A DNA stretch of 25,094 nucleotides from Alphaproteobacteria bacterium. GTDB lineage: Bacteria > Pseudomonadota > Alphaproteobacteria > UBA9219. The notes under the pieces are model-generated. The model had not been told where the DNA came from. It ran no database searches and saw nothing but the letters and a program-made list of their open reading frames with translations. A program made the position numbers and the translations under genes. This document shows, one piece after another, positions 8,746 through 16,310 of the stretch; within the stretch, counting starts at the first letter, position 1; each line of letters starts with the position of its first letter. The stretch covers positions 1-25,094 of the forward strand of contig JAQUPC010000015.1 in the NCBI GenBank assembly GCA_028716765.1, in the 5' to 3' direction.

Positions 8746-9026
8746 CGTTTTTTCCACGTTTCGAAGTCAGCCTTTCCCATGCTTCTATTGTGCCACGGCA
8801 AGCTTTATGTAATCTTAAGTTTCCCTTCGATTTTGGTCCCAACAAGTTGTTTCGAAAATCAAACGATCATGTTTATAAGCCCAAAAAGCATGACTTATGA
8901 AATTGTTGGAGGCCAAAACCGTGAGAATAGTTCAAAATTCGAAGCAAATTTAGTTTTGAGCGAAAGATTCGTGACAAAAGCCGGCGGGGGTTCTATCTCA
9001 GTCGCGGCCTGAAACGTGGAGAAAAC

Positions 9027-10424
9027 ATGACCGAAGCGCATCAATTCGATCCGGTAATTATTCGCGAATACGACATCCGCGGCATCGTCGGCAAGAACCT
9101 GAATCCGGCAGACGCTTCTGCGCTTGGCCGCGCCTTTGGCACGACCGTGCGCCGCGCCGGGGGCGAGAGCGTGGTGGTCGGGTATGACGGACGCACGCAT
9201 TCGCCGGGGTTTGAAGCTTCGCTCGTCGAGGGTCTTCTGGCTTGCGGGTTGCGGGTCGAGCGCATCGGTCTTGGCCCGACTCCTATGCTGTACTTTGCCG
9301 TCATTCATCGCAAGGTAGATGCTGGGATCATGGTGACCGGGTCGCATAATCCGGGCGATCAGAACGGCTTCAAGATGCTTCTTGCAAGGCATCTGAAGGA
9401 CGGCGGTCCCGTATACGGCGAAAAGATCAAGAAGCTTGCGGCCTTGGCAGCCGCCGCCGATTATGTCGATGGCGAGGGCAAGGCTGAAAGCGTTGATGTG
9501 CGCGACGCCTACGTGGCGCGCTTGCTCGAGGTTTATCGCGGTACAAAACCGCTGAAGACCGTTTGGGACAACGGCAACGGCGCGGCCGGCGAAATTGTGC
9601 AGCGCCTGACCGCCAAACTGCCGGGCGAGCATATTCTTTTGTATCCCGAAATCGATGGACGCTTTCCGAACCATCATCCCGATCCGAGCGTGCCGGAAAA
9701 CATGAAGGATCTGCAGGCGGCGGTGAAAGAGCACGGCGCCGATCTCGGCGTGGCTCTCGACGGCGACGCGGACCGCATCGGGGCCGTGGACGGCGCGGGG
9801 CGCATCCTCGCGGGCGATCAACTGCTGGCGATCTATGCCGCGGAGGTTTTGAAAGAGCAGCCGGGGGCGACGATCATCGCAGACGTCAAGGCTTCGCAAG
9901 TTTTATTCGATCATATCGCTGCGCACGGCGGCGTGCCGCTGATGTGGAAGACGGGAAATACGCTCATTAAGGCGAAGATGGTCGAGACAAACGCGCCGCT
10001 TGCCGGCGAAATGAGCGGCCATATATTCTTCGGCGACAACAACAATCATGACGACGGCATTTATGCCGCCGTGCGCCTGTTGTCCCTTGTCAGTTCGTCC
10101 GGAAAATCTCTGGCGTCCTGGCGCGACACTCTGCCCACGATGGTGACGACGCCCGAGATGCTTTTGAAAGTCGATGAATCGCGCAAGTTCGCTATCGTCG
10201 ACGAGATTAAGGCGCGGTTGCTGCAGGCCGGGGAAAACGTCAATACCACCGACGGGGTCAGGGTTGCGACGCCGGACGGCTGGTGGCTGTTGCGCGCCTC
10301 GAACACGCAGGCGGCGTTGGGCGCGCGCGCCGAAGCCCGTGATCAGGCAGGGTTGGCAAGGCTTATGGCTCTTCTTGCCGGGCAGCTTAAGGCCAGCGGC
10401 GTGGAGCCGCCAGCTTCCCGATAG
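9027..10424 (+). CDS. manB: Phosphomannomutase/phosphoglucomutase
   Basis: This 465-residue alpha-D-phosphohexomutase (AlgC/ManB/PgmG type) interconverts hexose 6- and 1-phosphates, supplying GDP-mannose and UDP-glucose for cell-surface polysaccharides. All four signature loops are present: the phosphoserine loop TGSHNP (residues 104-109, Ser106), the metal loop DGDADR (245-250), the sugar-specificity loop GEMSGH (327-332), and the phosphate-binding loop RASNTQ (423-428). The GEMSGH form with length near 460 fits the dual-specificity bacterial PMM/PGM rather than GlmM. GGAG lies just upstream of the ATG. It is alone on its strand, divergent from the Tad-like genes, about 95 bp before the LdtR-type regulator. 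A long antisense frame over its 5' half is a shadow. Confidence 0.94.
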   Translation: MTEAHQFDPVIIREYDIRGIVGKNLNPADASALGRAFGTTVRRAGGESVVVGYDGRTHSPGFEASLVEGLLACGLRVERIGLGPTPMLYFAVIHRKVDAGIMVTGSHNPGDQNGFKMLLARHLKDGGPVYGEKIKKLAALAAAADYVDGEGKAESVDVRDAYVARLLEVYRGTKPLKTVWDNGNGAAGEIVQRLTAKLPGEHILLYPEIDGRFPNHHPDPSVPENMKDLQAAVKEHGADLGVALDGDADRIGAVDGAGRILAGDQLLAIYAAEVLKEQPGATIIADVKASQVLFDHIAAHGGVPLMWKTGNTLIKAKMVETNAPLAGEMSGHIFFGDNNNHDDGIYAAVRLLSLVSSSGKSLASWRDTLPTMVTTPEMLLKVDESRKFAIVDEIKARLLQAGENVNTTDGVRVATPDGWWLLRASNTQAALGARAEARDQAGLARLMALLAGQLKASGVEPPASR

Positions 10425-10519
10425 ACAAAACCCGCATTTCAAACTATTTTCGGCCTGAGCAGGACGAGCGATTCCTGTGCCCACGTCGTTTCTTTCTGTC
10501 ACCTGCATGAGGTTTCCCC

Positions 10520-10975
10520 GTGAGCCATCCCTATTACGAAACGATTTTGCTGGTTGAGCGGCTGCACCGTCACTTTCTGGAAGTCGTCAAGGTCGATCTG
10601 GACCGTCAGGGCATTCAGGACATCAACAACGTCCAGGCGCTTATCCTCTATAACGTCGCGAACGACGAAATGACGGTCGGCGAACTGACGGCGCGCGGCT
10701 ATTACCTCGGCTCGAACGTTTCCTACAACGTCAAGAAGATGTTCGAGAACGGCTATTTGATGCAGGAACGCTCGCCGCACGACCGCCGCTCGGTGCGCGT
10801 CAAGCTGTCCGAAAAAGGGTTGGACCTTCATAAAAAACTTAATGAATATTTCGAGAAGCAGGTCGGCATGCTCGAAGCGTCGAATCTCGGCAACGAGGAA
10901 ATCGCGAAGGGCAACGATACGTTGAAGAAACTGGAACGCTTCTGGACGACGTTGATCAATTACAACCGGGTTTAG
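10520..10975 (+). CDS. ldtR: LdtR-type MarR-family winged-helix regulator
   Basis: The 151-residue product matches alphaproteobacterial MarR-family proteins typified by LdtR of Candidatus Liberibacter, which controls an L,D-transpeptidase gene and stress tolerance. Recognisable stretches are PYYETILLVERLHRHFLEVVK at the N terminus, DINNVQALILYN, the recognition-helix region RGYYLGSNVSYNVKKMFENGY, the wing with DRRSVRVKLSEKG, and the ending LKKLERFWTTLI. The GTG start at 10520 fits the family's N terminus; GAGG lies about 9 bases upstream. The neighbouring genes for small secreted proteins could be targets but nothing in the sequence proves it. The gene symbol is by similarity and the ligand is unknown. 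Confidence 0.85.
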   Translation: MSHPYYETILLVERLHRHFLEVVKVDLDRQGIQDINNVQALILYNVANDEMTVGELTARGYYLGSNVSYNVKKMFENGYLMQERSPHDRRSVRVKLSEKGLDLHKKLNEYFEKQVGMLEASNLGNEEIAKGNDTLKKLERFWTTLINYNRV

Positions 10976-11041
10976 GTTGTTGACGTCCCCGCACTATTTA
11001 AGCACTATGGGCGAACGGTGTTGTTTCTATGGAGGTCATCC

Positions 11042-11308
11042 ATGCGCGCGCGTTTATATCTTGCCGTCCTCGCTTTGGCGGTTTTTTGTAGCCCCTCTAT
11101 TGCTTGGAGCGCGCCTCCGCCATCCGATCAAATGCCGAATCAAACCTGCTACACATTAGGCATGACAGGCATGGCGGCGGATCGTTCTACCCTCCTTGCC
11201 TGTACGCTCATAACCCCTAGCCCGTCGTCCGATGTTACTGATTGCACAAGCGGCGGTGGCTGCGTATGGAAGACGATGGGTCAGGACGATACAATCACCT
11301 GGTTCTAA
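11042..11308 (+). CDS. Small secreted protein, first of a tandem pair
   Basis: The product is 88 residues with a clear Sec signal peptide: MRAR, a hydrophobic core LYLAVLALAVFC, and a likely cleavage after about residue 23 (AWSA). The mature part of about 65 residues contains four cysteines and a pattern C-x(5)-TGMAADRSTLLAC ending CVWKTMG. This resembles the short tail domain found at the C terminus of some shufflon/PilV-type pilin proteins, but the likeness is only a pattern. The start is set by a perfect GGAGGT ending 5 bases before the ATG. Twelve bases separate its stop from the next small secreted gene, so they form an operon. Confidence 0.75.
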   Translation: MRARLYLAVLALAVFCSPSIAWSAPPPSDQMPNQTCYTLGMTGMAADRSTLLACTLITPSPSSDVTDCTSGGGCVWKTMGQDDTITWF

Positions 11309-11320
11309 CGGAGGCATGCA

Positions 11321-11665
11321 ATGAAAAGTTTCGGCTCAAAAAAAGTTGCGGTTGGTGCGCAGGCGTTGCTGCTTTCCGTTTTCGTTCTTTATGCGCCAAC
11401 TTCCGCCCATGCGGTCACCACGCCATCACAATATTGCGCTACGGTTGCGGGGTGTGAGATTTTGAATGTCATAGGTGGGGGCGTGGCAGCGCCCGATCCG
11501 ACTTCATCATCACTTTCGTTTTTGGTAGTACATTACTGCAAAAATATGGCTTATAAGGCTATGCCTGTGCGGGAGCATAACTGGAATTTTGATATTTATC
11601 TCGGCTCATATACGGCGGTGCCAATGCCGTTTACCGCAGCGACTTTATGCCCGATCCTGCCGTAA
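11321..11665 (+). CDS. Small secreted protein, second of a tandem pair
   Basis: This 114-residue protein has a typical signal peptide: basic MKSFGSKK, a hydrophobic core AVGAQALLLSVFVLYA, and a likely cleavage after SAHA at about residue 31. The mature domain has four cysteines and no motif I can name. GGAGG lies 7 bases before the ATG. It follows the previous small secreted gene by 12 bp. Its 3' end overlaps, convergently, a short minus-strand stretch that reads as the C terminus of a HemG-like protein (11631-11732), so its tail may be a recombination boundary. Confidence 0.72.
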   Translation: MKSFGSKKVAVGAQALLLSVFVLYAPTSAHAVTTPSQYCATVAGCEILNVIGGGVAAPDPTSSSLSFLVVHYCKNMAYKAMPVREHNWNFDIYLGSYTAVPMPFTAATLCPILP

Positions 11666-11732
11666 GAGCCGCAATCTTCGCCGTAATCCCATCCACCTGA
11701 TCCCAATCGGTGAACTCGGTCGCGGTCTTTTG
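11631..11732 (-). pseudogene. Remnant of the 3' end of a hemG-like gene
   Basis: Read on the minus strand this stretch gives about 33 codons from QKTATEFTDWDQVDG through ITAKIAALTAG to a TAA at 11631, with a TAA immediately upstream at 11733-11735. It aligns with the C terminus of HemG (E. coli ...[20 protein letters not shown]) and with the end of the intact hemG at 13541. The central 33 bases are identical to the intact gene, but the sequence on each side is diverged. It is either the original hemG 3' end displaced by an insertion or the scar of a second copy. Confidence 0.6.
11686..11718. repeat. 33-bp direct repeat, left copy (att-like)
   Basis: This is identical over 33 bases to 13572-13604 (it starts ATCCCATCCACC and ends GGTGAACTCG), with mismatches immediately on both sides. 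It encodes the EFTDWDQVDG stretch of HemG on the minus strand. The two copies are 1886 bp apart and enclose exactly the two paralogous unknown genes. Confidence 0.9.
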
Positions 11733-11904
11733 TTATTTGTGTTTTAAGCCACTAGAATCCTTGATTTATTCCTTCGGAAGAAGGTTCCACTGAAAGTATA
11801 TTAACCAAACCTGGCTGTTGCGCCGTTATGTTCCGCCGGTTATTTCTACTGTGATAGTTTTGCATTTTTGAAAGCCCACGCGGCTATTTTATGGAGTATA
11901 GAAT

Positions 11905-12726
11905 ATGACCACCCCGTTTGAATTACTTGGCCAAAGGAATATGAGCCTTAGAACGCTGTACGATGAAATTGCCGAAATCAGGACAGCGGCATACCTGTTA
12001 AAACAAGAAAGCAAAAGAATGTTCGGCGATTCCGGGGAATCGTCTGCGACGTGGTATCTTAAGTCGCTCGCGGAATATTTTTCTGCCCGTCCTTATTTTA
12101 TAATGTACTTTGCGGATATGCATACCGTAGGTCTTTTGACGCAGTGTGCGGTTAAGGGAGATAAAAATGCCCTTAAAATTCTGGAAACTGTTTATCAAAG
12201 AAAACCCGGAGCTCTGGGTATTGGGGGCGAATACGTTCTAAATTATCTTAACTCCGGTAAATATGACGCAAAAGCATTGCCTGCGTTGGAGTTTTTTGTC
12301 AGGGTTTTGCCCAACATGTTGTCGGAAGCATGTTATAAATATGCGGAGCCTATGCTTGGGCAAGAAGCAGCGAGAGACGTTATAAAAACGTGCCTAACGG
12401 TAAACGGGGATTTAGCCTCGCGCGTTCCTTCATCTGTCGCCGGTTTTATTGAGCATTTTTCCCAGAGTCAGGCTCAACCCTGTGTGATTGAGCTAGACGC
12501 TATGGACTTGTTGGTTTTTGCTGCGGAGAAAAATCAGGAAATCTGTAACGATGCTCTGAATACGCTGTCAACGATTCTAGAAACGAAAGGCGGAATAGTA
12601 GGCCGTTGGAATGGACACGTTGAACAACGCCAATGTAACATAAGAGCCATAATTAACAGACCCTTGGCAATTCATTGCTTAAGGTTGAGACAATTTATTC
12701 TTTCTGACGCGCCCAAAATGTCTTGA
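11905..12726 (+). CDS. Hypothetical alpha-helical protein, first of a paralogous pair
   Basis: The product is 273 residues, not recognised, and without signal peptide or membrane segment. Its sequence is dominated by amphipathic helices, suggesting a helical-repeat fold. The central part is paralogous to the next gene. Shared patterns include LLTQCAVKGDKNALKIL versus VLTRLALDGDDVALDLL, then ALG-x(3)-E-x-V, LPALEFFVRVLP versus SPALELFAKTLP, and DVIKTCLTVNGDLASR versus KIIETCVRNEPMLAEE. GGAG lies 8-9 bases before the ATG. The 76-bp gap to the second paralogue suggests an operon. Base composition is lower in GC than the flanking housekeeping genes. It lies inside the repeat-bounded cassette. No function is assigned. 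Confidence 0.72.
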   Translation: MTTPFELLGQRNMSLRTLYDEIAEIRTAAYLLKQESKRMFGDSGESSATWYLKSLAEYFSARPYFIMYFADMHTVGLLTQCAVKGDKNALKILETVYQRKPGALGIGGEYVLNYLNSGKYDAKALPALEFFVRVLPNMLSEACYKYAEPMLGQEAARDVIKTCLTVNGDLASRVPSSVAGFIEHFSQSQAQPCVIELDAMDLLVFAAEKNQEICNDALNTLSTILETKGGIVGRWNGHVEQRQCNIRAIINRPLAIHCLRLRQFILSDAPKMS

Positions 12727-12802
12727 AGCTACTATTGGCTGATAGAACGAAAGTTTTCTCTGTTAGTGATAATTGTAAGCAACGCGAATTTGGAGAAAAG
12801 AA

Positions 12803-13540
12803 ATGAATATGACAAAGGCCGACATCGCCGCTGCCTGCCAAACCCTTTATGACACAATCAGGCCTCTCCTTTTTAGCCTCAATCAGGAAGGGGGGCGCGT
12901 TCCCGCAGAGTTTCATGAGACGATAACAGTCCTAACCAGGCTGGCGCTTGATGGGGACGACGTTGCGTTGGATCTTTTGCAAGAGTGTCACAAGAACAAT
13001 GCTTATGCTCTGGGCGCGAGTGTGGAAATTGTCGAGAAACATCTCGACGAAACGATGCCTTATACGCGCCTGTCTCCCGCACTTGAATTATTCGCAAAGA
13101 CCCTTCCTTCGACGACAAGGCGTATTTTCGATTCGGCAACAGCCCACCTGAATATCGAGGGAGAGTTAAATCATTTAGGCACGAAGATCATTGAAACTTG
13201 CGTCAGGAATGAGCCCATGCTCGCAGAGGAGCTTGTAAAGCTTGCAGATTCCTTTTTGACTGAAAAATCGTATCAAGGTTTGTCCGGATATGATGAAATT
13301 CAGGAAGGTCTGATAAGGTCTCTCCTTGTTGCTGTCGAAGTTAATCCGGAGTTGTCGGGCAAAGCGCGAGATTTAGTCGTCCACGTGCGTGATAAATATC
13401 TTGGAACGTCAAAGGTGGGTATCTTTCGCGCGGTTCGGGAAGTTTTGCCTAAAATCCGGGAGATTGGAGAACAATATCCGGTTAAAGTGCGGGCCTTAGG
13501 GGCAGCGAACGCACAGCTGAAGCAGTTGTCGCCTGTTTGA
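12803..13540 (+). CDS. Hypothetical alpha-helical protein, second of a paralogous pair
   Basis: The product is 245 residues, cytoplasmic-looking, helical and not recognised. It is a diverged paralogue of the preceding gene over roughly residues 40-160; the C-terminal third (from about 165, with VEVNPELSGKARDLVVHVRD) has no obvious counterpart. GGAG lies 8 bases before the ATG. The stop at 13540 abuts the end of the convergent hemG (stop at 13541), so the two genes share no spacer. It lies inside the repeat-bounded cassette with its paralogue. Confidence 0.75.
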   Translation: MNMTKADIAAACQTLYDTIRPLLFSLNQEGGRVPAEFHETITVLTRLALDGDDVALDLLQECHKNNAYALGASVEIVEKHLDETMPYTRLSPALELFAKTLPSTTRRIFDSATAHLNIEGELNHLGTKIIETCVRNEPMLAEELVKLADSFLTEKSYQGLSGYDEIQEGLIRSLLVAVEVNPELSGKARDLVVHVRDKYLGTSKVGIFRAVREVLPKIREIGEQYPVKVRALGAANAQLKQLSPV

Positions 13541-14071
13541 TTATTTTCCAATTTTACCAATACGCTCCGCGATCCCATCCACCTGATCCCAATCGGTGAA
13601 CTCGACGGTTGTGGCCGGATCAGTCGGGCCGCCTGTGAACGTCATAATGAGACGGATCATCAGGCGGTCGAACCAATTGTATCTCGGGTAATCCAGCCGT
13701 CCGGCGATAGCTTCCGCCAGGACGGGAGTCACTTTGCGCCGTTTCAGCCAGCGCCGGAGATAGGGATTGCCTTTTGCCGTCCTCTTGCCGGGCTTGCGTG
13801 CCACAAGGTTTACGGACAATAGGATGAGCGGATTGGGAAGATGCGCCTTTTGAAAGGCTTTGATAAATTTGTCGGCTTCCGGAAGATGAAAGCCATAACG
13901 AAGCGCCGCCACGACAACCACGGGCTCATTCGGCTTTAGACCGGAAAGCGAAGGCGGTTCCGCCGCCAAATCTTTTGGCGTCGTCTTGATCCCGTATCCG
14001 GCGAGTTTTTGAGAGATGCGGAGGGCAATCTGCCGCGACTGACCGTCCGTTGTGGCGTAAAGAATGTGCAT
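13541..14071 (-). CDS. hemG: Flavodoxin-type protoporphyrinogen oxidase HemG
   Basis: This 176-residue protein matches menaquinone/quinone-dependent protoporphyrinogen IX dehydrogenase HemG, which makes protoporphyrin IX in haem synthesis at the cytoplasmic membrane. The FMN phosphate loop ATTDGQSR spans residues 6-13. ALRYGFH (56-62) follows, then the long-chain-flavodoxin insert with SVNLVARKPGKRT (86-98), then YPRYNWFDRLMIRLIM (128-143), and finally TDWDQV (159-164). I chose the ATG at 14071, matching the family N terminus; a TTG at 14113 would add 14 unrelated residues. It follows nadE by 31 bp on the same strand. Its last codons overlap a 33-bp direct repeat and differ from a remnant 3' end at 11631, so the C terminus may have been exchanged. 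Confidence 0.93.
   Translation of the reverse strand: MHILYATTDGQSRQIALRISQKLAGYGIKTTPKDLAAEPPSLSGLKPNEPVVVVAALRYGFHLPEADKFIKAFQKAHLPNPLILLSVNLVARKPGKRTAKGNPYLRRWLKRRKVTPVLAEAIAGRLDYPRYNWFDRLMIRLIMTFTGGPTDPATTVEFTDWDQVDGIAERIGKIGK
13572..13604. repeat. 33-bp direct repeat, right copy, within hemG 3' end
   Basis: This is the exact partner of 11686-11718. It lies inside the intact hemG, encoding EFTDWDQVDG about 10 codons before the stop, and marks the right boundary of the two-gene cassette. Confidence 0.9.
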
Positions 14072-14102
14072 CTTTTTGCAGGGAGCATGATAGGCGGAGA
14101 AA

Positions 14103-15755
14103 CTATTCCACAAACCCGTTCGTGATCGGATAGCGGCGGTCGCGGGTCAGGTGGCGCGATGTGACCTTGGGGCCGGGAGGAGCCTGCCTGCGCTTGTATT
14201 CGGCGCGGTCGAGCATTTTCCAGACCTTTTGCACGGTCAGCGCGTCATAACCGCGATTCACAATCTCGGCGAGCGAGAGGTCTTCTTCGATCAGGCAGCC
14301 AAGAATCCCGTCCAAAACGTCGTAAGGCGGCAAGGTATCCTGATCCGTTTGATCCGGGCGAAGCTCGGCGGTCGGGGCTTTCGTCAGGACGCGATCGGGG
14401 ATGATCGCGGCCAACGGCCCAAGGGCGCCGATGGGTTTTTGCGCGTTGCGAAGACGCGCCAGCGCATAAACCATCGTTTTATAGACATCCTTAAGCGGCG
14501 CATAGCCGCCGCACATGTCACCGTAAAGCGTAGCGTACCCGGTGGCCATTTCCGATTTGTTGCCTGTCGCCAGCACCATTGCACGGCTCTTGTTCGCAAG
14601 CGCCATGAGGATGATGCCACGGCACCGGGCCTGAATATTCTCCTCAGTTACGTCCGGCTGGCATCCGGCGAAAGCCTCGCCCAGCGTTTGCTCGAACGCG
14701 TGCATGGCATCCGTAATGGGGATGGTATCCAGCCGGCAGCCAAGCGCGCGCGCAACCGCCAGCGCGTCGTCCAGGCTCTCGGGGGAGGTGTAGGGCGAAG
14801 GCATCATGACAAGCCGCACCCTGTCCGCGCCCAGCGCATCCACGGCCAAAGCCGCGGTCAAAGCGCTGTCGACGCCGCCGGAAAGGCCTAAAAGAACGCG
14901 ATGGAAGCCGTTTTTGGCGACGTAATCGCGCAAACCCGTCATAAGCGCGTAATAAACCGCGACTTCGCCAGCGGGGAGAACGGGCAAAGAAGATTCCTCA
15001 GGAACAAGCCCGTTTTGCAAGGCATTCCATGTTGTTAGCAAAACATCTTCAGACCATGCTTTAGCTTGAGCCCTAACATCGCCAGCCGCATCTATGGCAA
15101 AGGACGATCCCTCGAAAACAAGTTCGTCCTGTCCCCCGGTCTGATTCACGTAAACAAGCGGCAGGCCCGTCTCCCGGACGCGGTTACGGGCCAGATTGAT
15201 GCGCAGTTTTTGCTTGCCGGGCTCGAAGGGGCTGCCGTTGATCACGATAAGCATTTGCGCGCCGGATTTATGCAGATGCTCCGATACATCCGGAGACCAC
15301 ATATCTTCGCATACCATGAATCCAAGGCGGAAACCCCGGAAGGAGACAGGATCGGGCAGGGGGCCGGGCTCATAAACCCGTTTTTCGTCGAACGGCCCGT
15401 AATTCGGCAAATCGTGCTTGAGAACCGTGGCGGCGATGTACCCGCCATCGAGGAGCAGCGCGGCGTTGTACAGCTTGCCTTCGACCACCCACGGCGCGCC
15501 GGCGAGCACGGCAGGGCCGGACGCCGTTTTGCGCGCAAGCGCCTCGACGGCATCGCGTATGGCTTTTTGCAGATTGGGGTTAAGCGCGAAATCCTCCGGC
15601 GGATAGCCGGTTATATAAAGTTCGGATGCGACGAGAAGGTCGGCTCCTTGCCGGGCGGCCTCGCTCCATACCGTCATCAATTTTTTTGAGTTGCCCGCAA
15701 TATCGCCTGCGACGGGATTCAGCTGAGCCAAAGCCAGCACCAACCGATCCGCCAT
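14103..15755 (-). CDS. nadE: Glutamine-dependent NAD+ synthetase
   Basis: This 550-residue two-domain enzyme converts nicotinate adenine dinucleotide to NAD+ using glutamine-derived ammonia and ATP. The N-terminal nitrilase-fold glutaminase has its catalytic triad visible: Glu45 in ASELYITGYPPED, Lys113 in LKHDLPNYGPFDEKRVY, and Cys149 in VCEDMWSPD. The C-terminal synthetase has the pyrophosphatase-type ATP loop SGGVDS (292-297), ATGNKSE and GGYAPLKDVYKT. The length is normal for this class. The ATG at 15755 fits the family N terminus. It sits between a small secreted-protein gene (31 bp upstream) and hemG (31 bp downstream), all on the minus strand and probably cotranscribed. Confidence 0.96.
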   Translation of the reverse strand: MADRLVLALAQLNPVAGDIAGNSKKLMTVWSEAARQGADLLVASELYITGYPPEDFALNPNLQKAIRDAVEALARKTASGPAVLAGAPWVVEGKLYNAALLLDGGYIAATVLKHDLPNYGPFDEKRVYEPGPLPDPVSFRGFRLGFMVCEDMWSPDVSEHLHKSGAQMLIVINGSPFEPGKQKLRINLARNRVRETGLPLVYVNQTGGQDELVFEGSSFAIDAAGDVRAQAKAWSEDVLLTTWNALQNGLVPEESSLPVLPAGEVAVYYALMTGLRDYVAKNGFHRVLLGLSGGVDSALTAALAVDALGADRVRLVMMPSPYTSPESLDDALAVARALGCRLDTIPITDAMHAFEQTLGEAFAGCQPDVTEENIQARCRGIILMALANKSRAMVLATGNKSEMATGYATLYGDMCGGYAPLKDVYKTMVYALARLRNAQKPIGALGPLAAIIPDRVLTKAPTAELRPDQTDQDTLPPYDVLDGILGCLIEEDLSLAEIVNRGYDALTVQKVWKMLDRAEYKRRQAPPGPKVTSRHLTRDRRYPITNGFVE

Positions 15756-15786
15756 AGACGTTGCTCCATACGCGAGATATTGCCGA

Positions 15787-16149
15787 TTATTCGCTCTTCA
15801 GTCCGGCAGCGCTTGCGGCGACTTTGGCCTGCGTCTGCTGAATAAGGGCTTCCGCCGAACGTATTATGACCTGACCGCTGCTTGCGGCGTCGGCCTGGGC
15901 TTCCTGGCTGACGCAGTTCATATAAGCCTCGGCTTGACCGACATATTGGTTATGCAAAGCCATTTGCGCGTTCAAATCGTTTGCCGCTGTTTCCGGGTCT
16001 TTCGCAAGTTCCGCAGGCGTTTTTGGCGGCGTGCATTTCGTCGATTGCCACGTGCCGGTTCCATCGGTGGCTGCGACAGTGCCCGCATGGGCGGGGGGGG
16101 CAGGCAGCAACAATAATGCAAGAATGAGGAGTGATATCAGGCGAGTCAT
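15787..16149 (-). CDS. Small secreted protein with helical C-terminal half
   Basis: This 120-residue protein starts with a strong signal peptide: MTRLISLLILALLLLPAPPAHA, with cleavage likely after residue 22. The mature part begins with a short Thr/Gly region with a cysteine and continues as an Ala/Gln-rich helix that could form a coiled coil, with one more cysteine in YMNCVSQ. I do not recognise the family. The ATG at 16149 is set by AAGGAGG upstream; a start at 16212 would put 21 residues before a normal signal peptide. It is likely the first gene of an operon with nadE and hemG and is divergent from mlaE across 161 bp. Confidence 0.8.
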   Translation of the reverse strand: MTRLISLLILALLLLPAPPAHAGTVAATDGTGTWQSTKCTPPKTPAELAKDPETAANDLNAQMALHNQYVGQAEAYMNCVSQEAQADAASSGQVIIRSAEALIQQTQAKVAASAAGLKSE

Positions 16150-16310
16150 GGTTTCTTCCTCCTTCGAAATATATCCCGTATTCAGCATAGCGGTTAAATC
16201 GTGTCTCGCCAACCGTTTAGTGAACTGGCATAATGAAGGCTCAGAATTGACAGGCGCTATGTGCTTGATTAGCGTACTGACTCCTCAACCTGCCCTCTCA
16301 TGCGATTCGT

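Larger units (their letters stand above)
11686..13604. mobile_element. Possible integrated two-gene cassette bounded by direct repeats
   Basis: The segment is bounded by the exact 33-bp repeats and holds two plus-strand paralogues that are A+T-richer than the surrounding genes. It enters at the 3' end of hemG, replacing the gene's last codons with its own while leaving the old end on the far side. Integrative elements that use the 3' ends of genes as attachment sites leave this pattern. No integrase or transposase is present, so it could equally be the product of homologous recombination or the decayed rest of a larger element. Confidence 0.4.

Noticed and set aside
8731..9012. Possible 93-codon plus-strand gene upstream of the phosphomannomutase gene
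   Set aside because: It begins inside the divergent tadE-like gene, lacks a ribosome-binding site, and looks like leader DNA read by chance.
8895..9899. 334-codon open frame on the minus strand over the phosphomannomutase gene
   Set aside because: It is antisense to a clearly real gene with all four catalytic motifs, in GC-rich DNA where long antisense frames are common; no ribosome-binding site or recognisable domain.
15066..15689. 207-codon plus-strand frame over nadE
   Set aside because: Antisense to the glutaminase domain of nadE, whose catalytic residues are all readable on the other strand.
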